Assembly (NCBI GenBank): GCA_003988855.1
Contig: QYAI01000270.1
Coordinates: 1 to 15,585, forward strand
DNA: 15,585 bases
Source: Arachnopeziza araneosa
Taxonomy: Eukaryota; Ascomycota; Leotiomycetes; Helotiales; Arachnopezizaceae
Direction: 5' to 3'
Below the pieces are notes generated by a model, which saw nothing but the letters and a program-made list of their open reading frames with translations, was not told where the DNA came from and did no database searches. This document shows positions 1 through 8,636 of this stretch, piece by piece. Within the stretch, counting starts at the first letter, position 1. The number at the start of each line of letters is the position of its first letter. Both the position numbers and the translations under genes were made by a program.

Positions 1-279
1 TTGCTTTAGTTTTAGTTTATTCTAATATATGGTGGTTAAAAAATCGATTTTTTTGGGTATATGGAGTTTTGGTGTTTTCATGCGGCTTTACTGTGGGACT
101 GGCTTTACTCCGGGAAATCGGTTAGTATTTAGGAGCCACGAGCTCACCCCTCGCTTTCTCCTTCAGAGTTATCACCACCACCAATAGAGCACATACCAGA
201 TTCTCGTCCAGAGACTGATTGAGTGATATTGTACTGATTCCCTCATATCGACTATAGATCTACTATTTGTTTTCGGCTA

Positions 280-1323
280 TCAATATGTAGCAGGTACCAT
301 ACTCAATCTACCTCCGTCCAAAACAAGCACGTTTCCAGAACAATATGCACCGGCACGGCTCGCAAGAAATAATATGCATCCAGCCATATCTTCTTCGGTC
401 CCCACTCTCTCAAGTGGGATCTGTGTCCGAGGAAATTTGCCATCGCCAATAATTCCAGCCGCAAGTTCAGAGGGAAATACTATGTGGATTAGTTTGGGTA
501 CTTTATATGCTATGAAGGTAATCGACCCAGAAACTAGTGAAGTTCGTAGTCACATGAAATGTAATACAACGGGTGGAGAGTGAACCATTGTTCAGTGAAA
601 AAGTGTCAACTCACAACCAGGAGTGAGAATATTGGAACGAATTCCAAAGGGTGCTAGATTAGTAGCAAGCTGCTTCATCATATGTGTTGTCGCAGCTTTA
701 CTTTGGCCATATGCAAATCCACCTGGGACATTTCTATTAAACCCACCAATACTACTTGTAGCAAGTACCTGACTCTTCTGCTCCACATTCCCTTTCTTAT
801 TCCCCTTATCCAAGAGATCCAAGAACGTAACAACCGTAAACCACACTGCTACGGTATTTAATCTAAATGTGTCGGTATAGTCTTCAAACTTCGTTTCTCC
901 CCATGCCTTTTGGAGATCTGCTATCGAGGATGACGCGGTGATGGGTTGGGAAGCCTGCGGCCCGAGTGTTCCTGAATTGGCGACGAGGAGGTTGATGTAG
1001 CCTACTTCGGATGTGATTGTTGATACGATAGAGGCTAGTGCTTCTTTAGATGTCACGTCTCCCACGAGAGGGATTATGTTGTTGGTGGGAACGGATTTAG
1101 CTGCTGCTTCAAGAACGGCTTTTCGTCGCCCAACGATGTAGACTTTGTGGGCGCCGTTCAAGGCAAGAGCTCTCGCCATCATCAACCCAATTCCTTCACG
1201 AAATCAGTTTATTTGAAGTTGTCTTGTCAAATTACTCAAATTACCTGAACCTCCTCCCGTGATGACTGCTACTAGACCCTGGACATTGAAAAGATTTGGT
1301 GCTTGGATAGATGTGGTTGCCAT
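280..1323 (-). CDS. Classical short-chain dehydrogenase/reductase (SDR), 3 exons, 285 aa
   Basis: NAD(P)-dependent oxidoreductase of the classical SDR family; substrate unknown, probably cytosolic. I splice it as complement of 280..479, 615..1193 and 1245..1323 (introns of 135 and 51 bp with GT..AG ends, total 858 nt, frame kept throughout). The protein has the cofactor motif TGGGSGIG at residues 22-29, NSG at 99-101 in place of the usual NAG, the conserved Asn139, Ser173/174, Tyr188 and Lys192 (YGQSK), and the PG-x-FPSEL turn after strand 6, which is rebuilt exactly by the second splice. The C-terminus carries SGNVLVLDGG, as expected for the last strand. Length is normal for the family. The ATG at 1323 is chosen because it gives a standard short N-terminus before the Rossmann motif. 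The gene is transcribed away from the NmrA-like gene. Family call is firm; substrate cannot be read from sequence. Confidence 0.92.
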
Positions 1324-2116
1324 TTTCTTATTTTAAATTAGGCTTTCTGATATTGATGATCTCCGAAATGTGTACGATTCTTTACGCGATGCCGCCAAGG
1401 TGATCGTTATCAAGTTCTGTTGGGATTGAGTGACCTCTCCAAGTACAGTAATCCCACTATTGCCGGATTTCGTCTCGAATTGGGCTGACCACCGTGCGGC
1501 CCATATTTTTTGACGACCCCGATTTTTGACCAAACAAACTGTCTTTGTTTTTTATTTGAGCTCACATCTCGTTTTGTGGATCTCTTTAGTGACTTCTGGA
1601 GTATGAAATAGATTAATTGATTTTGATTATATTCTCCTCATGCAGAACCTCTCCACTTTTGGCTTGTCCAAAGGGTCTGCATGAGATTCAATTTGAGATT
1701 ATGATTGATGCAGTCCCTCTGGAGATGAGATCATTTAAACCTAATGTTAAAAAAAATTATTTTCATGTACTGAGCTGTGAGTCTCCTATTAGAATGATTT
1801 CATATCAGCCATGCTTTTTAAGTGTTGAGTAAGCGTTATTGAGAAGAACTTGACCAGGTAAATTGTGATCAATAATCGAAAAGCGAATTGTGATGTTACC
1901 TCTTCAATTCAAATTTTTTGTGCAAAATCTATCACAGAATCTGTTTGAATGGTCTATTCAGTTAGTTGGACAAGATATGTATTATTCTTCAACTCATTTG
2001 GAGCTCAGTAATCCCCCGTTTCCCCCATTTCGCCGTTTGTATATATATACTACTAAAATGAATCTCAAATATCCCTTCTTTATCTCGACAGTAGGAAAGT
2101 ATTCACATACACATTT
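1324..2116. promoter_or_regulatory. Divergent intergenic region between the SDR and NmrA-like genes
   Basis: About 0.8 kb separating two divergently transcribed oxidoreductase genes, so it must hold both promoters. The right part has a pyrimidine-rich stretch and then a TATA-like run before the NmrA-like start. Several short open frames lie here (for example 1333..1533 minus and 1617..1832 plus), but none resembles a protein I know, and I do not annotate them. Confidence 0.5.
2039..2050 (+). promoter_or_regulatory. TATA-box candidate of the NmrA-like gene
   Basis: GTATATATATAC lies 67 to 78 bp upstream of the ATG at 2117, just after a C/T-rich stretch. This spacing suits a fungal core promoter with a short 5' UTR. 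Confidence 0.45.
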
Positions 2117-3370
2117 ATGGACTCATTAAAAGAAATCCTCATCATTGGCGGTACTGGTGCCCAAGGGCAAGAAGTTGTCAAAGGTTTGAGTTCCGGAAAT
2201 TCACTTTGAAATTTGCTCATACAAACAGCATTGGCCCAGTCTCAGAGATATGCTGTGAGAGTATTGACACGTAATTCATCATCAGACCGTGCAAGACAAC
2301 TCGAGACACTTCCAAATGTCACATTGATTGAAGGCAGTCAAGACAACCAGAAGGATTTGCATCGTGCTTTTTATGGAGTATATGGCGCTTATGTGAACAC
2401 AGATGGGTTCACCCTAGGAGAGAAAAACGAGCTGTTCTATGGGATACGAGCATATGAAATTGCCCGTCATGAGAAGGTTACTCATTACATCTGGAGCAAT
2501 ACTGATTATGCGGTCAAGAAGGCGGGATGGAATGAGAAGTATCATTGGGGACACAACGATGCCAAAGGTCGCATCGGAGGTAAATACCCCATATTATTTA
2601 TCTCACGAATGCTAACAGGATAGATCTCATCTTATCCCATGGCCAGGGCGGCGCAATGAAATCCTCGCTCCTCACAACTGGGCCATATATGGATATGCTT
2701 TTCGACGGATTGTTTGTTCCCGCTAAGCAATCTGATGGTTCTTTCATTTGGTATGTAATCTTGCGATCTCAATTCGCGACTTTGCAGAAGCCGAGCTCTT
2801 TACTTCTTTAGGTATCTGTACTAAATTGTTAATAGGGCCAACCCTGCTCGTACGTATTCGTTGTAATATTTTACTCTAGATTAATTCTAAAGCATCTTAG
2901 GAGAGGGTAAAATCCCACTTATTGCACTTGAAGATGTTGGGGTCTATGCCCTTTGGATGTTTGATAATATCAAAGAATCTGCAGGCATGAATCTAGAAAT
3001 TGCTACTCAAGAAGTCAATTTCCAAGAAATAGCAAAGACTTTTTCAGAAACGACCGGTTTGACCGCCGCTCACAAACAACTTCCCCTTGAAGAGTATCTC
3101 CACCTGGCGGAGCCATACCCGAATGCTTATGCAAATTGGGCTGCAGATCCGAATGCGACAAGAGATGAATCACATATGACTTGGAGAGAGAATTTCTCCG
3201 CGTGGTGGAGATTCTGGGGAGAGGGTTGGGGCGCTGATCGCGATTTTGCGATCTTGGAAAGGATCCATCCTACTCGAATCAAGTCCTTGGCGGAATGGAT
3301 TGAGAAACATGAATATCGAGGAGAACCAAAGACTATCTTGAAGAATCTTCAGGACTTGAGGGCGAAGTAA
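2117..3370 (+). CDS. NmrA-like family NAD(P)-binding protein, 5 exons including a 14-nt microexon, 342 aa
   Basis: Atypical SDR of the NmrA-like type, which bind NAD(P) and act as redox sensors or as isoflavone-reductase-like enzymes. I splice 2117..2183, 2229..2579, 2624..2750, 2836..2849 and 2901..3370 (1029 nt, introns 45, 44, 85 and 51 bp). The N-terminus has a beta strand then GGTGAQG (residues 11-17), the NmrA-type dinucleotide motif. Later come LLTTGPYMDML, the KIPLIALEDVG strand, and a Trp-rich C-terminal region typical of this subgroup. For intron 2 the acceptor at 2621-2623 was preferred because the nearer AG gives an immediate stop, while this one restores GRIGD-LIL. The fourth exon is only 14 nt and is needed to join FIW to the GKIPL strand in frame. 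Divergent from the SDR, about 0.8 kb away. Function beyond the family is not known. Confidence 0.9.
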
Positions 3371-3814
3371 AGTTCCTGCAAGGCCATGCAGTAGAAATCT
3401 ACAGTGGGTTTGTACATCTAGTCAATTTTTATATTCTCCTCACATTACTTAGCAACAATCAAAGCACTTCAAATCATTGTGGCTCGTTCAATACAATGTT
3501 TGCACACCAGAATTGATGTTTAGGATGAAATGCAGATCGGGAAAGGGAGAATTGTGATGGCTGAATGAACTGCACGTGACTTTTCAGGTTTCTGCTTTTT
3601 GTCCTTCAAATGTTCTTAGTAAATGATAAGAGCCTTTCGAAAAACTTGGGATACGGTGAATTTTCTTGTGAACAATAACTCCATGACTCTCTCCATAGTT
3701 ATATGACAGCTTTCGAGAAGATTGTTTATTCGGCCAATCAGAACCTGTTAGCTTTCGACACCCTCAAAAATTCCGACGAGGCTGAACCTTCTAAATTCCT
3801 CATCCTATGCCAAC
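3371..3814. promoter_or_regulatory. Intergenic region with CACGTG and CCAAT boxes upstream of the Bud22-like gene
   Basis: About 440 bp without a gene. It holds the 3' end of the NmrA-like transcript and the promoter of the Bud22-like gene. A palindromic CACGTG sits at 3573-3578 (bHLH-type site) and a CCAATCA element at 3734-3740, about 77 bp before the ATG, which fits a HAP-complex type CCAAT box. No TATA box is evident, as is common for ribosome biogenesis genes. Confidence 0.4.
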
Positions 3815-5233
3815 ATGCCAAAACGAAAGCGCGCAAAAGAGGACGATGGTAATCAGGCACATAAGCGGAAACAAGATGTCCAGGAAACGCTGGCCCAGAG
3901 CAAAAAATTGCTCCATCGAGCTTTGAAGACTGCGAAAGGCTTTGAGCGGCAAAAGTTGGGGAAGCGACTCAGGGCCACAACAACAAATGGACACTCGGAA
4001 GATACAGCTCGTATCAATCGAGAGATTGAGGCATTGAAAGGCCTAGACTTGGGAAAGGCAACCGATGCACATTTGCACAAGACACTTCTAAAGGTCAAGG
4101 CCTTTGCGGAGAGCGAACTGCTACCAGATGAGGTCAAGCAAAGTCATCCAAAGCCTGAAGGCTCGGAAGAGATGATCGTTGCAATACATAACGTCACAAG
4201 TGGAATTTACAATACAAAGACGGTGAAGGATGCGATGGCCCATATATTGAATACGATATATACTACGATGTCAATAACCGTGCCAGTCAAGCAGAAAAAG
4301 GAAAAGAGAGAAACCTCGATTGAGACCACAACTGAACCCGAAAAGGAGAGAAGTTCCGTTGCACAAAAGCGAACTCGTCGGGAATCAAGAAGCTCTGACG
4401 AAGAAACAAATGAATCTTCATGGAATGGCATTGGTTCTGATGGAGAAGAAAATAATTTAAATCAGACATCACAAGACGCATCAGAATCTCTGGATGAGGA
4501 AACATTAGCTCGATATGATGCTCTACTTGCTGCCTCGTCAGATGAAGAGAGCTTCGATGAAGAAGCATACAAATCCCAACAATCCCAGCAGCCATCGAAA
4601 CGTCTTTCGTTATCACTCTCCCTCACCCCTTCCATACCTCCATCTACCTCAGATGAAGGGTCTCCGATTTCTTTACATGATTCTCCGGAACCACAATCTA
4701 GATCGTCTAAAGTTAAAAAAATCAAAGCTTCTTCGGTCAAAGTTGGCGGATCGACGTTTCTCCCAACTCTCATGGGCGGTTATTGGTCTGGCTCAGAGGA
4801 GTCAGCTTCTGATCTGGAAAACGATGCTCCACAGCCGAGAAAGAACAGACTAGGGCAAGCCGCTCGTAGAGCTATATGGGAGAAAAAATACGGCGAGAAA
4901 GCTAATCATATCAAGTCTGGACAAAACCAAAAGGGTAACGGCAAGGATAAAGGCGATGGATGGGATCCGAAAAGAGGCGCAAAGGATGTTAACAAAGGCA
5001 TAACAAGAACTAGAGATAAAGGTTTTGAGAACAGAGGAGGTTCCGGAAGAGGCCGTAGCCGAAATTTCGAAAGGCTAACAGGTGAAAACACTTTGCCTGT
5101 ACAACCTAGAGATAGAGGATTGGGAAAGAAAGATGATGTGGGAGTCTTGCATCCAAGTTGGCAAGCTGCGAAAAAGGCCAAGGAGTTGAAGAAAACAGCT
5201 AAGTTTGAAGGGAAGAAGGTTACGTTTGATTGA
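3815..5233 (+). CDS. Bud22/SRFBP1-family ribosome biogenesis protein, intronless, 472 aa
   Basis: In yeast Bud22 is a nucleolar factor needed for 18S rRNA maturation and 40S subunit production; the name comes from a bud-site-selection phenotype. The evidence is the architecture: a very basic N-terminus (MPKRKRAKE), a helical Lys-rich first 160 residues, an acidic Ser/Asp/Glu-rich middle (about 190-255) with the SSWNGIGSDG element, then LPTLMGGYWSGSE (316-328) and GQAARRAIWEKKYG (347-360). An RGG-like basic patch lies at 407-415, and the end LHPSWQAAKKAKE..FEGKKVTFD (445-472) is the family's C-terminal signature. The single frame runs without introns. The ATG at 3815 begins with a nuclear-localisation-like cluster and is the first in the frame. 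Several antisense and shifted open frames inside it are shadows. Confident by conserved C-terminal blocks, recalled and not searched. Confidence 0.88.
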   Translation: MPKRKRAKEDDGNQAHKRKQDVQETLAQSKKLLHRALKTAKGFERQKLGKRLRATTTNGHSEDTARINREIEALKGLDLGKATDAHLHKTLLKVKAFAESELLPDEVKQSHPKPEGSEEMIVAIHNVTSGIYNTKTVKDAMAHILNTIYTTMSITVPVKQKKEKRETSIETTTEPEKERSSVAQKRTRRESRSSDEETNESSWNGIGSDGEENNLNQTSQDASESLDEETLARYDALLAASSDEESFDEEAYKSQQSQQPSKRLSLSLSLTPSIPPSTSDEGSPISLHDSPEPQSRSSKVKKIKASSVKVGGSTFLPTLMGGYWSGSEESASDLENDAPQPRKNRLGQAARRAIWEKKYGEKANHIKSGQNQKGNGKDKGDGWDPKRGAKDVNKGITRTRDKGFENRGGSGRGRSRNFERLTGENTLPVQPRDRGLGKKDDVGVLHPSWQAAKKAKELKKTAKFEGKKVTFD

Positions 5234-5503
5234 GTAACAATTTTGATACCCAGAATAACGCGAAATGATATCGTGGCAGACATGTGCTGTTGGCACGAGC
5301 TTTTAGCATGATACTTGAAGCAACATATCGTCTTCTCCCAACACGTCCATGTGGAATAATGACTTTAATTTACCATATTTACGGCTTTCTCTCTGTTTGT
5401 AAGAGTCAAGAACTTTCTAGCTACTTCACTGCTTGCTTGGTGCATTTGGAGACTAGAGTACAGACAATTCTCTCATCTTTCAATGCTCAATGTCACGCCT
5501 TAA

Positions 5504-5728
5504 AGTACACAAGCAGTCCTCTACACATCACCACGTCAGCATCATGATGGAATGCATCCTCCTTCTACAAGAGATGTGGCGCCGCCTTTACAACCAGGTA
5601 GGAAAGTTCAGGCGCAAAGATCTTGGCAAGCAGAGCAATTCTAGGAAAAGAAAGCAGAAACTACTCCCCAGGCAAGACGCAAAAAGAGTGAAGGCTGTAC
5701 AGGCTTGTTTGCACTGTGCGGAAGATAA
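5504..5728 (+). pseudogene. Candidate small coding frame interrupted by one in-frame TAG
   Basis: One frame stays open from 5504 to the TAG at 5642-5644 and then, in the same frame, to a TAA at 5726-5728. The first part, from a possible ATG at 5552, reads as a Pro/Gln-rich stretch (TRDVAPPLQPGRKV, then RSWQAEQ). The second part is a Lys/Arg-rich linker ending in SEGCTGLFALCGR. That looks like the low-complexity plus short Cys tail found on some small fungal proteins, which is why I list it. An intron from a GTAGGA donor at 5598 to the CTAG at 5644 would remove the stop but shift the tail out of frame. The alternative is the overlapping frame 5490..5753, which has its own CxxC-x4-CxxC end. It may be a broken gene, a gene whose exons I mis-set, or chance. 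Confidence 0.28.
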
Positions 5729-5898
5729 GTGTGAAGGCTGCAATGGGAATTAGGCTTGTTAAAAGAGGAAGGTTTCTCAACTCCTCAGGCTTGAGAATCG
5801 GTCTTAAAAGGCAACAAGGTCTCAAAGACATCAATTTCAAGAAACATGGTGCTTTATGTCAGTACCTGACTCTATAATTCTCAGCAATACTAAGCTTG

Positions 5899-6300
5899 TC
5901 AAACCCTTTTCTCTCCATGCTCAATATCCTTCTGAAGATAAAGGTATGACAGTGCCGAAAAACAAATCCCATGCGCCAAAAAGTGAACAATCGGGCCACC
6001 GAGCCCTTTCCCAAAGTCATCGTCTCCCAAAATTCGACTTGCGGCTCTCACCAAAGGCGCAAGATGATACACAGCCAAAGCCGCTGCAACGTTCTTGCTC
6101 GCGCGATCAAGATCCCGAAGAGCAAAGATCAAAGCCACAAGGGTCGAGGAAAGCAAGAGGACGGCGTATTGTCTGATGACGGCATGTGCTTGCGGTGCTG
6201 GAACCGAAAGCTGTTCGGAGGGAAACAAGAAGAAGTTAAAGGATGCAGGGAGTTCGGTCAAGATATGGAACCAGAATGGGAGAGTAGATAATAGAGCCAT
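5899..6300 (-). CDS. Small hydrophobic membrane protein, 133 aa, function unknown
   Basis: I do not recognise a named family, but the frame looks real. From the ATG at 6300 it encodes about four hydrophobic segments: residues 4-26 (with TELPASFNFFLFPS), 43-61, 69-91 and 103-122, separated by short polar loops. Features that look conserved are the PAPQAHAVIRQYA block (34-46), YHLAPLVRAASRILG (78-92) and GLGGPIVHFLAHG (99-111). The open frame extends 18 codons upstream of this ATG but only to a TTG, so the ATG is preferred. No signal peptide cleavage site is obvious. It is divergent from the type III PKS gene, and the two starts are about 0.8 kb apart. Overlapping plus-strand frames are Arg/Lys-rich antisense shadows. 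A role in transport or membrane organisation is possible but only a guess. Confidence 0.65.
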   Translation of the reverse strand: MALLSTLPFWFHILTELPASFNFFLFPSEQLSVPAPQAHAVIRQYAVLLLSSTLVALIFALRDLDRASKNVAAALAVYHLAPLVRAASRILGDDDFGKGLGGPIVHFLAHGICFSALSYLYLQKDIEHGEKRV

Positions 6301-7116
6301 TTGAAGTTGGTAGAGTAATCGTATTCGTGATCGTACAGTCCTGCTCAGCCCCAAGTGCTGTTGTTTGACGGAAGTAGGCTTAGTAAGATGAAAACGCCGA
6401 GAGGGTCAAGCATTCGTCAAGTTCTCGCACCTGTCAAGCTTTTATTCTATCGCTGATCTCCGACGAATATATATCTACAAAGTAACATTATCAAATCAGA
6501 ACTTCCAGACGTGGAATATTCGTTTTCGGAATGTCACGTGCGTATGGTCGAGGATCCAGTGTTCCTGCAGCGCCACTAGCATCCTTGATTCCAATGGTGT
6601 AGCTCAAACACCTCTGATGCAGCTATCCTTGCACGACCCAGATCCCGAGAGCATTCCCCTCGAATGGTATGTCGTTTTGTTGAGGACTCCATAATGAGCG
6701 GCGCTGTCTGTGATCGGGCGTCATACCTGCTTCAGGCCTTGCTGATGGCTGAAGATATATAGTCAGCACATTTGGTCAAAAGTATATGACAATCCAGCTC
6801 TTCTTTCGTACTCGCTCGTTTTATTGGTCTTGTCTTGACTGTATCCCTATCACTCTCTATCTTTAGCTCCCCTCCAATCCCACCTCGGCTCTTTCCTTTC
6901 TCTACAGCTGCTCAAGTCTCAAGAACTTGGTTTCCCGGCCAGGGCTTGCATGTCACCGCCACGAGCAATCCTCGCCCTCCTGAACTTCGGCTCCTTGCTA
7001 TACGCACGCGATAACATATAAAGAGCAGCCACTCCCTCAAACGGACAGTCAACTACACTCAACAAATATCCCATAGTTGCAAACGATTTATTGAGCTCCG
7101 ATTCTCGAATTCAGAA
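6301..7116. promoter_or_regulatory. Divergent promoter region between the membrane protein and the type III PKS
   Basis: About 0.8 kb without a gene. It contains a CACGTG palindrome at 6535-6540 and C/T-rich tracts around 6800-6920. A TATAAA lies at 7017-7022, 95 bp before the PKS ATG, with no ATG between them. No open frame of convincing quality was seen. Confidence 0.5.
7017..7022 (+). promoter_or_regulatory. TATA box of the type III PKS gene
   Basis: TATAAA in the context CATATAAAGA, 95 bp upstream of the start codon. The stretch from it to the ATG is free of other ATGs, so it would give a clean short leader. Confidence 0.5.
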
Positions 7117-8636
7117 ATGACGACTGCCACCACGCCTTCCCACAATGGACCCCATAGCCATTTTGGCCGGTTTGGAGATCTAGGGCTCTCGGTGATTGGA
7201 ATTGGGACGGAGTATCCCAAAAATCTCCTCGATGCAGCTTGTCTAGATACTCTATGCGAACGTCACTACCAGGACACTCCAGCGTTTGTAACCTTTATCC
7301 TCTGATCCAGTTCTTTACCCCGCTGACGGAATGATAGCATGGCCAAAGTTCGCATGATCAATAGATATACAGGAATCGATACGCGTTCAGCAATTGGTAC
7401 TGTCGACTACCCAATGGCTAATATGGACCGCGCACCGACAATCGACGAGCTCTGCAGCATCTTTTTAAAAGATGGTGTCGCACTCGCCGTCACAGCTGCT
7501 CGCAAAGCGCTACACGAGGCCCAGCTTTCCCCATCCGATATCACACACGTCGTATCTACCACGTGCACGAACAGCGCAAATCCTGGATTCGATCACTATG
7601 TCTGCAAACAATTGGGAATCACACAAACTGTAGAGAAGGTGTTACTGCATGGAATTGGGTGCAGTGGTGGTCTGGCTAGTTTGCGGACTGCCGCGAACAT
7701 AGCTCTTGGTAGTAGCTTTAGAAAACGGAAAGCTAGAGTTCTGGTTGTGGCTCTGGAGATCAGTAGTCTATTGGTGAGAAGTGAGTTGGATAGTATACAG
7801 GAGCTGCAAGAGACAAGGATCGGAGTCACGTTGTTTAGCGATTGTGCCAGTTCGTTAATCCTGAGCAATGGGTTCGATGCCAACCAGGCCCCGCCAATAT
7901 ACGAGTTACTGGGATGGGACCATAAGGTTTTACCCGAAACTGAGAAAGATTTGGGATTCGATGCTCATCCTCTTGGTAGGTATCATGCCAGTTTTAAAGG
8001 CACTGCTAACGTTTAACAGGCTGGAAAGTGGTGCTTTCTCCACGGGTGCCCAAACTTGCTGCAGCTGTCGTAGCACCGACCTTCAAAGACCTCTTGTCAT
8101 CATTGCCCGATCTCCCACCTAATTATCAGTCTGCCGGTGACTTCGACTGGGCGCTCCACCCAGGCGGTGCTACTATCCTCTCCGGTGTGGAGCAGGCGAT
8201 GAATATTTCGGCTGAGCATATGCGAGCAAGTTATGACACCTATATCAACCATGGAAACTCATCGTCAGCAACAGTCATTTCAGTCATGGATCGTTTACGG
8301 CAGAAAGAGATGGATGAACTGGCTCCTAGCGGAAATGTTAAGGATTTCGTGGTAGGGTGTGCTTTCGGACCCGGGATTGCTGTTGAGATGTGCATGTTAA
8401 AGAGAAATCTGAGTCATGTGAGGAGAACACTTGTCGTTTCAGGTGAACTCACTCCGCCAGAAACAGAGAGCGAAGGAAGCAGAAGCGAAGGCGAAGGTGA
8501 GGAATTGGAGGCCGGGATCAAGGATGCCAGAGAAAAGGAAGAACATTTGAGTGGAAGGCTAAGTGAAGTACACTCTGAGGAGCCAGAGCAAGGAGACAGC
8601 CTTAGCGAGGCATTAAATGGTGTTGAACTTGACTGA
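7117..8636 (+). CDS. Type III polyketide synthase (chalcone synthase-like), 3 exons, 473 aa
   Basis: Homodimeric ketosynthase that extends a CoA-bound starter with malonyl-CoA, without an acyl carrier protein, and cyclises the chain to pyrones, resorcinols or resorcylic acids. Exons 7117..7283, 7338..7975 and 8020..8636 (introns 54 and 44 bp, 1422 nt). The catalytic triad is present: Cys164 in HGIGCSGG, His315 in WALHPGGATIL and Asn348 in YINHGNSSSATV. The start RYTGIDTRS, the strand FDHYVCKQLGIT, the RSELDSIQELQETRIG block and the GFGPG-type loop (here CAFGPGIAVEM) follow the fungal family order. The core ends near residue 400; the remaining roughly 70 residues are an acidic, Ser/Glu/Gly-rich tail that is not part of the catalytic fold and makes the protein longer than most. 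An AATAAA lies at 8853-8858. Fungal relatives include CsyA-type and ORAS-type enzymes; the product here is not predictable from the sequence alone. Confidence 0.95.

Noticed and set aside
4207..5296. Several antisense and shifted frames inside the Bud22-like gene
   Set aside because: The sense frame has the conserved blocks; these are shadows.
5490..5753. 87-residue frame ending in CxxC-x4-CxxC
   Set aside because: Overlaps the stop-interrupted frame; composition before the cysteines looks random. Kept only as an alternative in that entry.
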